From contig NZ_OY284433.1 of assembly GCF_958304185.1 (NCBI RefSeq), positions 930,001-994,000 on the forward strand: a stretch of 64,000 nt of DNA. Reading direction: 5' to 3'. The translations under genes and the position numbers were made by a program. Under the pieces are notes generated by a model. The model was not told where the DNA came from. It ran no database searches and saw only the letters and a program-made list of their open reading frames with translations. The stretch comes from an uncultured Erythrobacter sp. (GTDB lineage Bacteria > Pseudomonadota > Alphaproteobacteria > Sphingomonadales > Sphingomonadaceae). This document shows, in pieces, positions 37,341 through 47,083 of this stretch (positions are counted from its first letter, which is position 1; every line of letters begins with the position of its first letter).

Positions 37341-37985
37341 TCACAAGCGTTCGATGCGCTTGGCCATCTCGTCGATCATGTCGACGATTTCATTGATGGT
37401 GGCCTCGTCAAGCTTGCCCGCCTTGGCGCGGTTCTTGAGCACCGAGCCGAGGTTGCCCATCGCCCGGAACACATCGTGCGAGCGGACCGTGCTGGTGCGC
37501 TCCCCGTGACGTCCCAAGCGGCGCAGCAGTTCGGCAACTTCGACCTTGCGTTCTTCCAGCTCGGCCTCGCCCTGCGGTGTGACCGCGTAAGGCTTTTTCG
37601 AGCCTTCGGCGTCGGCCTCGGCAATGGCGCCTTCGTCTTCGAGCAATTGCAGCGTCGGATAGACCGCGCCCGGGCTCGGGGCATAGCCGCCGCCGGTCAT
37701 CTCTTCGATGCCCTTGATCAGCTCGTAGCCGTGCGAGGGATTTTCCGCGATCAGCGCCAGCAGCGCGAGCCGCAATTCACCGGTGCCGAACATCCGCCCG
37801 CGACGCTGACGGCGGCTACGCTCTTCGCCTTCACCGTCACGGTCGCCCTCGTTCTCGCTGTCCCAGCGCCAGCGCGCCTTGAAGGCCGGGCCGCCCATGT
37901 TGGCATTGCCGCTCATCGCCATCATCGCGATTGCTTCGCCGAGCTTGTCCCAGCCATTACCGCGACCATATTTGTTCCACGTCAT
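37341..37985 (-). CDS. PadR-family transcriptional regulator
   Basis: 214 residues from ATG 37985, behind AAGGAG. Residues 60-75 are charged and low-complexity, followed by the PadR winged helix (ALIAENPSHGYELIKGIEEMTGG, then PSPGAVYPTLQLLEDEGAI) and a C-terminal helical part. PadR proteins repress genes for detoxification or transport, often their own operon. A perfect palindrome at 38017-38028 lies 32 bases upstream. The membrane-protein gene downstream may be a target. Confidence 0.9.
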   Translation of the reverse strand: MTWNKYGRGNGWDKLGEAIAMMAMSGNANMGGPAFKARWRWDSENEGDRDGEGEERSRRQRRGRMFGTGELRLALLALIAENPSHGYELIKGIEEMTGGGYAPSPGAVYPTLQLLEDEGAIAEADAEGSKKPYAVTPQGEAELEERKVEVAELLRRLGRHGERTSTVRSHDVFRAMGNLGSVLKNRAKAGKLDEATINEIVDMIDEMAKRIERL

Positions 37986-38016
37986 GTCACGCTCCTTTGT
38001 GCGTTTCGATGTATCC

Positions 38017-38028
38017 AAGATATATCTT
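38017..38028. promoter_or_regulatory. Candidate PadR operator
   Basis: AAGATATATCTT, a 12-base perfect palindrome in the 115-base gap between the divergent padR-like and rarA genes. A second half-site-like CTATCTT follows at 38032-38038. Likely to be bound by the adjacent regulator; not tested. Confidence 0.5.
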
Positions 38029-38100
38029 AGACCTATCTTTGCAAGTCGTGCGCCTGCGGAGATTTCACTTTTCCGCCGACAGGCCTATCACGCCCGATGA

Positions 38101-39414
38101 ATGACTGATCTGTTCGGACAAGATGCATCCCCGCCCCCGTCCGGCGCGCCCGCAGGTGACGCGCCGCTGGCTGACCGTCTGCGCCCGGCATCGCTGGGCG
38201 AGGTGGTCGGGCAGGAACACCTGACCGGCCCCGAAGGCGCGATCGGGCGGATGGTGGCGGCGGGCAAGCTCGCCAGCATGATCCTGTGGGGGCCGCCCGG
38301 CACTGGCAAGACCAGCATCGCCCGCCTGCTCGCCGATGCGGTGGGGATGCGCTATGTCGCGATCAGCGCGGTGTTTTCGGGCGTGGCGGATTTGAAGAAG
38401 GCCTTTGCCGAGGCCGAGAAGATGGCGGGCGCAGGGCGCAAGACGCTGTTGTTCGTGGACGAGATCCACCGCTTCAACCGCGCGCAGCAAGACGGCTTCC
38501 TCCCCTATGTCGAGCGCGGGGTGGTGACGCTGGTCGGCGCGACGACGGAGAACCCGAGCTTCGCCCTCAACGCCGCGCTGCTCAGCCGCGCGCAGGTGCT
38601 GGTGCTGAACCGGCTGGAAGAAGCCGCGTTGGCGGCGCTGCTCGAAAAGGCGGAGGGTTTGGAAGGCCCCCTCCCCGTCACCCCCGAAGCGCGCACCGCG
38701 CTGATCGCCCAGGCCGATGGCGACGGGCGGTTTCTGCTGGGTCAGGCCGAAACGCTCTATGCTGCGGGCCTCACGGAACCGCTCGACCCGGCGGCGCTCG
38801 GTAGCTTTCTGCAACGCCGCGTGGCGGTTTACGACAAGGACCGCGATGGGCATTACAACCTCATCAGCGCCTTGCACAAAGCCGTGCGCGGCAGCGATCC
38901 GCAGGCGGCGCTCTACTACCTCGCGCGGATGCTGACCGCTGGCGAAGAGCCGCTGTTCCTCGCCCGGCGGCTGGTGCGGATGGCGGTGGAGGACATCGGC
39001 CTCGCCGATCCCCACGCCCTGACGCAGTGCATGGCCGCGATGGAGGCCTACCGCTTCCTCGGCAGCCCCGAGGGTGAATTGGCGCTGGCGCAGGCGTGCC
39101 TCTATCTGGCGACCGCGCCGAAATCGAACGCCGTCTATCTGGCGCAAAAGGCGGCTTGGAAAAGCGCGAAAGAGACCGGCAGCCTCATGCCGCCGATGAA
39201 CATAGTCAACCCGGCGACCGGCCTGATGGAGAGCCTCGGCTACGGCAAAGGCTACACCTATGATCACGACACGCCCGAGGGCTTTTCCGGCGACAATTAC
39301 TGGCCGGAGGAGATGGCACCGCAGACGTTCTACACCCCCGTGGAACGCGGGTTCGAGCGCGAGGTGAAGAAGCGGCTCGACTACTGGGACAAGCTCCGGG
39401 CCGAACGGGGGTGA
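38101..39414 (+). CDS. rarA: Replication-associated recombination protein A
   Basis: 437 residues. AAA+ ATPase of the RarA/MgsA/WRNIP1 family that acts at stalled forks. Walker A GPPGTGKTS at 64-72, Walker B LLFVDEIHRF, sensor GATTENPSF, then the MgsA C-terminal tetramerisation region (about 250-437; MPPMNIVNPATGL). The stop overlaps the next GTG start, so the two genes are coupled. Confidence 0.95.
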   Translation: MTDLFGQDASPPPSGAPAGDAPLADRLRPASLGEVVGQEHLTGPEGAIGRMVAAGKLASMILWGPPGTGKTSIARLLADAVGMRYVAISAVFSGVADLKKAFAEAEKMAGAGRKTLLFVDEIHRFNRAQQDGFLPYVERGVVTLVGATTENPSFALNAALLSRAQVLVLNRLEEAALAALLEKAEGLEGPLPVTPEARTALIAQADGDGRFLLGQAETLYAAGLTEPLDPAALGSFLQRRVAVYDKDRDGHYNLISALHKAVRGSDPQAALYYLARMLTAGEEPLFLARRLVRMAVEDIGLADPHALTQCMAAMEAYRFLGSPEGELALAQACLYLATAPKSNAVYLAQKAAWKSAKETGSLMPPMNIVNPATGLMESLGYGKGYTYDHDTPEGFSGDNYWPEEMAPQTFYTPVERGFEREVKKRLDYWDKLRAERG

Positions 39415-40295
39415 CCCGCTTCACTCACTTCCTCGCGGTTGATTGGTCGGGCGCGAAGGGCGCGCGGCAAAAAGGCATCGCGCTGGCCTTCGCACAGGCC
39501 GAGGGCGGCGCGCCGGTGCTACTCCCCCCGCCCGATCCGAAAGGCTGGGCGCGGAGCGAGGTGCTGGCGCTGCTGCGCGATCTGCCGGGCGTGACGTTGG
39601 TCGGGCTCGACCTCGGCATTTCGCTGCCATTTGCCGATGTTGGGGCGTTCTTTCCTGAATGGGACGCTTCGCCTGCCGATGCGCGCGGATTATGGGCGCT
39701 TATCGATGGGTTATGTGCAGGTTATCCGCACCTTGAAGCGGGCGGATTTGTAATCCATCCCGAGGCCTCGCGTTATTTCCGCCACGGCGCGGGGTCGACA
39801 GGCGACCGCTTCCTCCTCCCCGGAGCCGCCACCCGCGAAGGCCGCTTCCGTGTGGCCGAGGCGGCCCAACGCCAGCAAGGGGTGCGGCCAGTGAGCAATT
39901 TCAACCTTGTCGGCGCAGCCCAAGTCGGCAAGTCGAGCCTCACAGGAATGCGGATGCTCCACCGGCTCAGCAGGACAGTGCCGGTCTGGCCGGTCGATCC
40001 GCTGCCGGAGGAAGGCTCAGTCGTGACCGAGATCTACACCTCGATGGCCGCGCGCCTCGGCGGCGTGACAGGGTCGGCGACCAAGATCAGGAGCTACGAG
40101 GCACTCAATGACGCACTGGACGCCCTCGGCTCGCCGCCGGTGCAAGGGACGGGCGCAATCGACGACCACTCCTCCGACGCACTGCTAACCGCCGCCTGGC
40201 TGCGCCGCGTGCATGGAGAGCGCGATCTATGGCACCCGCCCACCCTCACCCCCGACATCGCGCGCACCGAAGGCTGGACTTTCGGTGCATTCTAG
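39411..40295 (+). CDS. DUF429-like RNase H-fold protein
   Basis: 294 residues from GTG 39411, in a GTGA overlap with rarA. HFLAVDWSGAKGA at the start and LVGLDLGISLPF supply the two acidic strands of an RNase-H-type fold, and a late DDHSSDALLTA gives the last acidic residues. This fits DUF429 proteins, which are suspected nucleases or nucleotide-binding proteins. The function is unknown; coupling to rarA suggests a DNA-related role. Confidence 0.7.
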   Translation: MTRFTHFLAVDWSGAKGARQKGIALAFAQAEGGAPVLLPPPDPKGWARSEVLALLRDLPGVTLVGLDLGISLPFADVGAFFPEWDASPADARGLWALIDGLCAGYPHLEAGGFVIHPEASRYFRHGAGSTGDRFLLPGAATREGRFRVAEAAQRQQGVRPVSNFNLVGAAQVGKSSLTGMRMLHRLSRTVPVWPVDPLPEEGSVVTEIYTSMAARLGGVTGSATKIRSYEALNDALDALGSPPVQGTGAIDDHSSDALLTAAWLRRVHGERDLWHPPTLTPDIARTEGWTFGAF

Positions 40296-40357
40296 TCGCC
40301 CTATCGCTTCGCTACTTGAGGGCGACGGGTTTTGCGATTAAGGCGCGCTCACGGTCA

Positions 40358-40433
<76 letters not shown>

Positions 40434-40476
40434 TTTTTCAGTCACTTAGATTATCCGCTCAGACCCATATCTTACT

Positions 40477-40500
40477 GCGGGGTCCCATCGGGGCATCAGA
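40477..40500 (+). repeat. Att-associated motif, copy 1
   Basis: GCGGGGTCCCATCGGGGCAT then CAGA, 43 bases after the tRNA-Thr end. Related to 40631-40654 (same strand), to 53251-53273 (opposite strand) and more weakly to 61431-61452. The position suggests an integrase arm-type binding site. Confidence 0.6.
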
Positions 40501-40540
40501 GAATCGAAAGAATCTGGGCATAGGAAAACGGGGCGGAGGC

Positions 40541-40583
40541 CTTTTAATCAACGGGTCACTGGTTCGAATCCTGTCAGGTCCAC
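40541..40583 (+). other. 3' half of a tRNA-Lys-like gene (attachment-site remnant)
   Basis: The stretch starts in the anticodon loop (CTTTTAA, anticodon TTT) and runs through variable loop GGGTC, T-stem ACTGG, T-loop TTCGAAT, CCTGT, acceptor CAGGTCC and ACC. No D-arm or 5' acceptor precedes it. One T-stem pair is mismatched. A tRNA 3' half beginning at the anticodon loop is what many tyrosine integrases leave as an att copy. Confidence 0.65.
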
Positions 40584-40630
40584 CGTTATTTCAATAACTT
40601 AGGCAGGTATAGGCACCTTTGGAACCCAAA

Positions 40631-40654
40631 TTGGGGTACCAATGGGGCATCAGA
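40631..40654 (+). repeat. Att-associated motif, copy 2
   Basis: TTGGGGTACCAATGGGGCAT then CAGA, 47 bases after the tRNA-Lys-like fragment, the same arrangement as copy 1 after tRNA-Thr. The sequence right after each tRNA end is also similar (TTTCA-T-ACTTAG). Confidence 0.6.
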
Positions 40655-40664
40655 CTTCTTCAAG

Positions 40665-42038
40665 TTACGAGACGTGAACCTGAACATCATAACCCAGTGA
40701 TCTCAGGGCTTTCGACGTTCGACCGTTCCTGGGAGGGAATTTGTCAGGCATCGCCCAGCCGACAAGTTCACCATAGGCGCTGATGCCCATACATTCGAGT
40801 TTCCACTTCGGGTCGGCGACTGCGTCCCAAAGGCGTTCCGGGAGCAGGTCCTCAGACCCTTCGTATAGGATGTGGTGAATCACATCGGTCACTCCAGACC
40901 CGTTTTCAGACCTTGCCTTCCATACGTGCTTGCTCAACGCATCGAGCTTTTCGGGTATCGTGTATTTTACGCCGCTGGTTTGTAGGCCGACGATGCTGTT
41001 TCGCACACGACGCGAAAATTCGATCATTGCATGAACGTCGCTCGCTACCTGGTGGAAATCTGTCTGCGACATTTTTCGAAGCGATTCTTCCTTCAACATC
41101 TCTTGCAGGCGATTGGCGGTCACATTGATCGCCACATCCTCATTGGTGGGCGCACTCGGTAGGTTACGCCACCACTCGATCGCTTGCTCTAGAGCACCGA
41201 CTGGATTGCTTTTGTTTAGCTCAAAGAACCGCTCGTAATCGGCGCGCTTTCCATCGAAGGTTCGATGATAATAGTGCGCGTGAAGGAACTGATCGGCCTG
41301 GGCGCCGTGTGAAGCGGTTGCATTGACCCACTGCGGTCGATTTTCGGCCTGGCTGACGTTAGATCCAATGTCCCGCAGGATTTGTAGCGTGGAATGCCAC
41401 TCCGCGAGAAATGCCGATCTTCTCCGGTCTTCGGCCTTCTTTGGCGATGTATGAACAAGGCCCGACCAATGCTTGATGCTCGGATGCTGCCAAAAGCTCT
41501 CTGAGGGTACTTTCTTAGCCTCTAAGGCCTTAGCCCTGCTGATCATGAGATCGCGTAGCTCTTCGGTGAGCATCGTCGCGTTTTGGTCAAGCTCAACAAA
41601 TAGTCGATTGAGATCTCCTTCAAGCTGGCTGTCAAACTCAGATTCATAAAAGAAACATCCGGCCTCGACGTTGGAGTTCCACGCCGAATATGTGAGATTG
41701 GCCGATCCAATGTAGACCCCAAAACCACGCCACCAGATAACCTTTGCATGGTGATGCTTTACCAGCTTGCAAACGAATTCTGGTGAACGTTTATTGAGAA
41801 ATAGATTCAATATTTCAACTCGAACTGGGACCTCTTCATCGAGGCGACCCCAGAACTTGAGAGGAATGCCTTTGTCAAAACACCAACGGATCAGAGATCC
41901 AGAGTCTGTGGCGTCAGTCGCATAGGCTACCGCAGCCCAAACAGACTCGGTTGCGATCCCATTTTCGCCAACAGCGCCCGCCTCCTCGATTATATCTCGA
42001 AGATAGTTCCCATTGATGCTTCCGAGGATTAGTCGCAA
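40665..42038 (-). CDS. Phospholipase D-fold nuclease-like protein
   Basis: 457 residues from TTG 42038, behind AGGAGA. The N-terminal domain carries one HKD motif (HHAKVIWWRGFGVYIGSANLT, about 93-113: His, Lys, then Gly-Ser-Ala-Asn). A single HKD motif means a dimer is needed for a complete site, as in the PLD nucleases of restriction systems. The rest is helical with no recognised domain. It is divergent from hsdR, so a defence role is likely but inferred. Its codon use is less GC-biased than in the core genes. Confidence 0.75.
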   Translation of the reverse strand: MRLILGSINGNYLRDIIEEAGAVGENGIATESVWAAVAYATDATDSGSLIRWCFDKGIPLKFWGRLDEEVPVRVEILNLFLNKRSPEFVCKLVKHHHAKVIWWRGFGVYIGSANLTYSAWNSNVEAGCFFYESEFDSQLEGDLNRLFVELDQNATMLTEELRDLMISRAKALEAKKVPSESFWQHPSIKHWSGLVHTSPKKAEDRRRSAFLAEWHSTLQILRDIGSNVSQAENRPQWVNATASHGAQADQFLHAHYYHRTFDGKRADYERFFELNKSNPVGALEQAIEWWRNLPSAPTNEDVAINVTANRLQEMLKEESLRKMSQTDFHQVASDVHAMIEFSRRVRNSIVGLQTSGVKYTIPEKLDALSKHVWKARSENGSGVTDVIHHILYEGSEDLLPERLWDAVADPKWKLECMGISAYGELVGWAMPDKFPPRNGRTSKALRSLGYDVQVHVS

Positions 42039-42233
42039 CTTCGAGTTCTCCTATGGGCTCTGACGTGACCGATTGATTTTTCTCCGGAAGGCATAGGGTA
42101 TGCCCACCCCTCTGTAGCCCCTTGAGAGCGGTGTATGTCTTAGCTGATCCTAAATTTCCTTTTACGATAGGCGTGATTTTTGAGTAATTTAAATCCGATG
42201 GTAGGATGCGAAAAGGTCGGCTAGCTTGCCTGC

Positions 42234-45200
42234 ATGAGGACGCAATTCTCAAACTTCCAATTTCTGGAAAAAGCCGAGCCGCAGCTTTATCGGCTAGGGG
42301 CGCTGGCCGAGACGTATTTTTCGGACGATCCCAACACATGTTTGATCAAGTTGCGTCAGCTTTCGGAACTGACCGCGCAGCTGACGGCCTCCCGCTTCGG
42401 CTTGGAGGTTTCTCCGGCCGACAATTTGGCAGACGTGTTGAGGCGCTTGAGATTCGAATGCAGCCTGCCTCGGGAGGTCGGCGATTTGTTTCATTCGCTT
42501 CGGATTGCGGGAAATCAGGCGGCGCATGGGACGGCAGACGATTATTCTGGAGCTCTCAACTCGCTAAAGTTGGCGAGGCAGCTTTCGATCTGGTATTTTA
42601 GGACTTTCCATCGGCCTGCTGAGAAGGTCGGGCCTTTTGTGCCACCTTCCGCGCCGAGCGATGCCAATGAGCAGCTTACCGAAGAACTGAACCGGTTGAG
42701 GGCTGAGCTTTTTGCGACGCAGACAGAGGCTGAACGACTGAAGGCGGAAGCCGAAGCAGCTGCCGAGCAACGAAAATCCGCCGAGGAAATCGCTGCGAGC
42801 GAGCGAGAAGAGCGCACAGTCTGGGAGGCGTTGGCAGAGGAAGCGGAGCGTGCGCGGTTGCACCTCTCTGCTCAACTCCAGGCGGCACTTGCTTCTGCAC
42901 GCAGCGATGATGCGCCAGCGACTGAAATAGTTGCTGAACTCGCGCGTGACGCAGCAGGTCAAATCAGCCTCGATGAGGCGGGGACCCGTGCGATCATCGA
43001 CCAGCAGCTTCGCGACGCCGGTTGGGAGGCGGACACTCCCATACTGCGGTATTCCAATGGCACCAGACCGGTCAAAGGCCGGAATCGGGCAATAGCCGAG
43101 TGGCCAACATTGACCGGGCCAGCGGACTATGCCCTCTTTTGCGGAAAGACGCTTGTCGGGGCGATTGAGGCGAAGCGCCGAAACAAGAATGTTATGGCCG
43201 TCCTGCGACAGGCAGAGCGCTACGCTTCAGACATTCACATGCAGGAAGCGGAGTTTGCCGAGGGCGGACCGTGGGACGAGTTCAAGGCTCCATTTGCATT
43301 CTCGACTAATGGCCGACCTTACCTCAAACAGATCGAAGCGCTGTCAGGCATCTGGCGGCGGGATTTACGAGATCCAATCAACCCCGCCGAAGTGTTGGCG
43401 GGATGGCCGTCGCCGCAAGGCCTCCTCGAGCGTCTTTCAGTCGATTGGAAAGCCGCGACCAATGAGTTGGCCACACGTCCATTCGACTTCGGCTTTCCCC
43501 TTCGCCATTATCAGCGCAACGCCATTGAGGCCGTTGAAGAAGGCTTGGCCGAAGGCCGCAAAGCCATGCTTGTCGCAATGGCCACGGGTACCGGCAAAAC
43601 CAAGTTTGCCATCGCCATGCTCTATCGTCTGATTTCAGCGAAGCGCTTTCGGCGGGTCTGCTTTGTTGTCGACCGCAGCGCGCTAGGGCGTCAGACGAAG
43701 GATGAGTTCACCACCACAAAGGTCGTAAATGGCAAAGCCTTCGCCGATATCTTCGGCCTCAAGGGCCTCGCCGATGTCGCGCCGGATGAAGACACCCGCG
43801 TTCATATCTGCACGATTCAGGGCTTGGTGCGTCGGGTGCTCTATTCCGAGAGTGCCCAGGATGCGCCACCGATTGATCAATATGATCTGCTGGTGGTCGA
43901 CGAATGCCATCGTGGCTACCTCCTGGATCGCGAAATGTCGGACAGCGATCTCAGCTTCCGAGACCAATCTGACTACGTGTCGAAGTATCGGCGCGTGCTG
44001 GAGCATTTCGATGCCGTCAAAATCGGGCTGACAGCCACCCCCGCGCTCCACACCACTGACATCTTCGGCGAACCGATCTTCACCTATTCCTACCGCGAAG
44101 CGGTCGTCGATGGCTTCCTCAACGACCATGAGCCACCAATCCGGATTGCCACCAAGCTGTCAGAGGGCGGTATCCAGTTCGTACGCGACGAAGCCGTAGA
44201 TTTCGTGCACCCGGGCACGGGCCAGGTGGAAACCGTAACCCTGCCCGATGAAATCGGGTTTGAGGTCGAGCAGTTCAACAAGAGTGTCGTGACGGTTCCG
44301 TTCAACCGGGCAATTGCCCGGGAGCTGGTCAAATACATCGACCCTGCCGATCCTGACAAAACCTTGATCTTCGCTGTCTCGAAGGCGCATGCCGACATCC
44401 TTGTAAAGGAGCTGCGCGACGCATTCCGCGATGCCTATGGCCCAATGAAGGATGAAACAGTCCAGCGCTTGACCGGCGATGTCGACAAGATCGAAAATCT
44501 CATCCTCGCGTTCCGCAATGATCCCCTGCCAAAGGTCGCGGTCACGGTCGATTTGCTCACCACCGGTATCGACGTCCCCAAGATCACCAACCTCGTGTTC
44601 ATGCGGCGGGTGAACAGCCGCATCCTCTACGAGCAAATGTTGGGGCGCGCGACGCGCCTCTGCCCGGAGATCGGCAAGGAGGGCTTCCGCATTTTCGATG
44701 CGGTTGACCTCTATGCGCACCTCCAGAACATGACGGACATGAAGCCGGTCGCGGCTGATCCCGAGTTCACGCTGACCAAACTGTTCGAAGAGCTGCAGGG
44801 GCGCGGTGATGCCGAGCACAAGAACCGTGTCCGCGAGCAAATCATCGTCCGCCTGCGCCGCCGGCTCAAAAAGCTGTCGCCTGAGGCGCGGGCCAAGTTT
44901 GAGATTGAAGCTGGCGAAACGCCCGAAGCCAGCCTTGATCGCTTTGTCAAAGGCGATCCGATTGATTTGGCAATCTGGGCTGCCGACCGGCCCAATCTGG
45001 GCCCGATCCTCGACTGGACGAACGAGGACGGAACCCCTCGCATGCTCCCGATATCGGAGCATCCCGACGAAGTGACCAGCGTGACGCGCGGCTATGGCTC
45101 CGCTGACAAGCCGGAAGACTTTCTCGACAAGTTTGCCCAGTTCGTCCGTGACAACGTTAACCGGATTGCCGCGCTGCGAATCATAGTCCAGCGCCCGCAA

Positions 45201-45614
45201 GAACTAACCCGCGAGGAGTTGCGGCAGCTCAGGCTCGCGCTCGACGCAGAAGGTTTCACCGACAGCAAGATCAAGCGCGCCTGGGTCGATGCCACCAATC
45301 AGGACATTGCCGCTTCTATCGTGGGCTACATCCGCCAGGCTGCTATTGGCGACCCGCTCGTTCCCTATGCAGACCGCGTGCGCCTCGCCGTTGATGCGAT
45401 CTTGCGCAAGCGTGACTGGACGGACGTGCAGCGCAAATGGATCGAACGGATCGGCCGCCAGCTTGAGCTTGAAATCGTGGTGGATCGGTCCGCGTTCGAT
45501 GCCGAGCCTTTTGCCTCGCTTGGTGGCTGGCCACGCATCGACCGGGTGTTTAATGGCGATCTGGAACAGGTCGTTCGCGACCTCAATGAGAGCATTTGGA
45601 AAGAGGCAGGATAA
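42234..45614 (+). CDS. hsdR: Type I restriction enzyme R subunit (HsdR)
   Basis: 1126 residues. A DUF4145-like helical N-terminus (about 10-125), a coiled coil (140-215), the HSDR_N nuclease region (about 240-340; GAIEAKRRNKNV has the Lys of the PD-ExK site) and an SF2 translocase with Walker A MATGTGKTKF (about 447-456), DECH (about 552) and late QMLGRATRL. A helical C-terminal domain follows. It cleaves DNA that lacks the host methylation after ATP-driven translocation. The stop overlaps the hsdM start by one base. Confidence 0.95.
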   Translation: MRTQFSNFQFLEKAEPQLYRLGALAETYFSDDPNTCLIKLRQLSELTAQLTASRFGLEVSPADNLADVLRRLRFECSLPREVGDLFHSLRIAGNQAAHGTADDYSGALNSLKLARQLSIWYFRTFHRPAEKVGPFVPPSAPSDANEQLTEELNRLRAELFATQTEAERLKAEAEAAAEQRKSAEEIAASEREERTVWEALAEEAERARLHLSAQLQAALASARSDDAPATEIVAELARDAAGQISLDEAGTRAIIDQQLRDAGWEADTPILRYSNGTRPVKGRNRAIAEWPTLTGPADYALFCGKTLVGAIEAKRRNKNVMAVLRQAERYASDIHMQEAEFAEGGPWDEFKAPFAFSTNGRPYLKQIEALSGIWRRDLRDPINPAEVLAGWPSPQGLLERLSVDWKAATNELATRPFDFGFPLRHYQRNAIEAVEEGLAEGRKAMLVAMATGTGKTKFAIAMLYRLISAKRFRRVCFVVDRSALGRQTKDEFTTTKVVNGKAFADIFGLKGLADVAPDEDTRVHICTIQGLVRRVLYSESAQDAPPIDQYDLLVVDECHRGYLLDREMSDSDLSFRDQSDYVSKYRRVLEHFDAVKIGLTATPALHTTDIFGEPIFTYSYREAVVDGFLNDHEPPIRIATKLSEGGIQFVRDEAVDFVHPGTGQVETVTLPDEIGFEVEQFNKSVVTVPFNRAIARELVKYIDPADPDKTLIFAVSKAHADILVKELRDAFRDAYGPMKDETVQRLTGDVDKIENLILAFRNDPLPKVAVTVDLLTTGIDVPKITNLVFMRRVNSRILYEQMLGRATRLCPEIGKEGFRIFDAVDLYAHLQNMTDMKPVAADPEFTLTKLFEELQGRGDAEHKNRVREQIIVRLRRRLKKLSPEARAKFEIEAGETPEASLDRFVKGDPIDLAIWAADRPNLGPILDWTNEDGTPRMLPISEHPDEVTSVTRGYGSADKPEDFLDKFAQFVRDNVNRIAALRIIVQRPQELTREELRQLRLALDAEGFTDSKIKRAWVDATNQDIAASIVGYIRQAAIGDPLVPYADRVRLAVDAILRKRDWTDVQRKWIERIGRQLELEIVVDRSAFDAEPFASLGGWPRIDRVFNGDLEQVVRDLNESIWKEAG

Positions 45615-47083
45615 TGAACGGACCCAGGGCGCGCGAGACCGTTCAAAAGCTTTGGAACGCCAGCAAGAGCCTGCAGGGCGGTGGCGTCAGCTACTACGAA
45701 TACGTCACCGAATTGACCTATCTTTTGCTGCTCAAGATGCTGGAGGAGGTTTCTAGGGACGGCAAGAAACTCGAGGAGCGGCTTCCCGCAGAGTACAGGT
45801 GGAAGGCGTTGAAGGCCAAGGAAGGGGAAGAGCGTCTACAATTCTACCGGACGCTTCTGGTGACCCTTGGCGACAAATCGAAGGTCAATTTCACATTGGT
45901 CAATCAGGTCTTCACTGATGCGAAAACCTCGCTGACCAAGGCCACCGCACTCACCTCTCTCATTACCACGATCGACAATGTGGACTGGTATGCGGCGGAA
46001 GAGGACGGGCTAGGCGACCTCTACGAAGGCCTGCTCGAACGGACTACTTCGGAACGCAAATCTAAAGCCGGGCAGTACTTCACGCCGCGCCCGTTGATCG
46101 ACACCATCATCAAGCTGGTGCAGCCGAAGGCCGGGGAGATTATCCAAGACCCGGCAGCTGGAACCGGCGGCTTCCTGATCTCAGCGCATAGCGCAATCTT
46201 GCGCGACACTGATGACCTGATGAAGCTGAGCCCGGAAATGGCTCATTTTCAGCGCAACAACGCCTTCCAGGGCGCGGAGTTGATCACTGGCACGCATCGG
46301 CTCAATACGATGAACCTACTGCTGCACGGAATCGACCAACCGATCGACTGCATCGACGCCCTTACGGCGGACGCGGAGAAGTTTGACCCCGCCGATCTGA
46401 TCCTCACCAATCCGCCGTTCAACAAGTTTCCCGAAAGCACCACACGCAGCGACTTTGTGATCACTGCGGAATCACGCAAAGGTCCGCTGCCGTTCATGGA
46501 ACATGTCGTGCGGGGCCTGAAGGTCGGTGGCCGCGCAGCCATCGTCATTCCCGACAACATCCTGTTCGAAGACAATATGGGCCGCGATCTGCGCAATTGG
46601 CTGATGGACCTGTGCGACCTGCACACCATCCTTCGCCTTCCCACCGGCATTTTCTATGCGCAGGGCGTGAAGACCAATGTGATGTTCCTCACCAAGAAAT
46701 CCGAGGCACGGATCGGAGCAACCAAGCAGGTCTGGTTCTATGACCTGCGCGCGCAAATGCCGAACTTCGGCAAAAGCCGTGTGTTGACCGCTGAAGATTT
46801 TGCACCCTTCATCAAGGCTTATGGCGCTGACCCTCTGGGGGCCGCCAAGCGCGAGGATGAGGGCGAAAACGGGCGTTTTCGGGTCTTTACCCGGGAAGAG
46901 ATCGCAAAGCGCAATGACAATCTCGATATCAGTTGGCTTCGCGAAGACGAGGAAGTTGTAGAGGAAGGACTGACCGAACCCGACGACATTGCCGCCGCCA
47001 TCCTTGGCCACCTTCGCGCCGCTCTGGAGGAGATTGAGTCAGTGGCTGATGAGCTGGCCGAGACTGCCGAGGTCGATGCATGA
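45614..47083 (+). CDS. hsdM: Type I DNA methyltransferase M subunit (HsdM)
   Basis: 489 residues. N6-adenine methyltransferase of the type I system. Helical N-domain (1-140), SAM motif DPAAGTGGFLI, catalytic TNPPFNKFPE (about 265) and a long C-terminal tail. With HsdS it forms the modification enzyme, and with HsdR the restriction enzyme. The start in TAATG is coupled to hsdR. The order R-M-x-S, with a GIY-YIG gene between M and S, is uncommon but known. Confidence 0.95.
   Translation: MNGPRARETVQKLWNASKSLQGGGVSYYEYVTELTYLLLLKMLEEVSRDGKKLEERLPAEYRWKALKAKEGEERLQFYRTLLVTLGDKSKVNFTLVNQVFTDAKTSLTKATALTSLITTIDNVDWYAAEEDGLGDLYEGLLERTTSERKSKAGQYFTPRPLIDTIIKLVQPKAGEIIQDPAAGTGGFLISAHSAILRDTDDLMKLSPEMAHFQRNNAFQGAELITGTHRLNTMNLLLHGIDQPIDCIDALTADAEKFDPADLILTNPPFNKFPESTTRSDFVITAESRKGPLPFMEHVVRGLKVGGRAAIVIPDNILFEDNMGRDLRNWLMDLCDLHTILRLPTGIFYAQGVKTNVMFLTKKSEARIGATKQVWFYDLRAQMPNFGKSRVLTAEDFAPFIKAYGADPLGAAKREDEGENGRFRVFTREEIAKRNDNLDISWLREDEEVVEEGLTEPDDIAAAILGHLRAALEEIESVADELAETAEVDA

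Noticed and set aside
41914-42339. Minus-strand frame between the PLD-like gene and hsdR
   Set aside because: It overlaps the starts of both genes in other frames and has no ribosome site or known motif.
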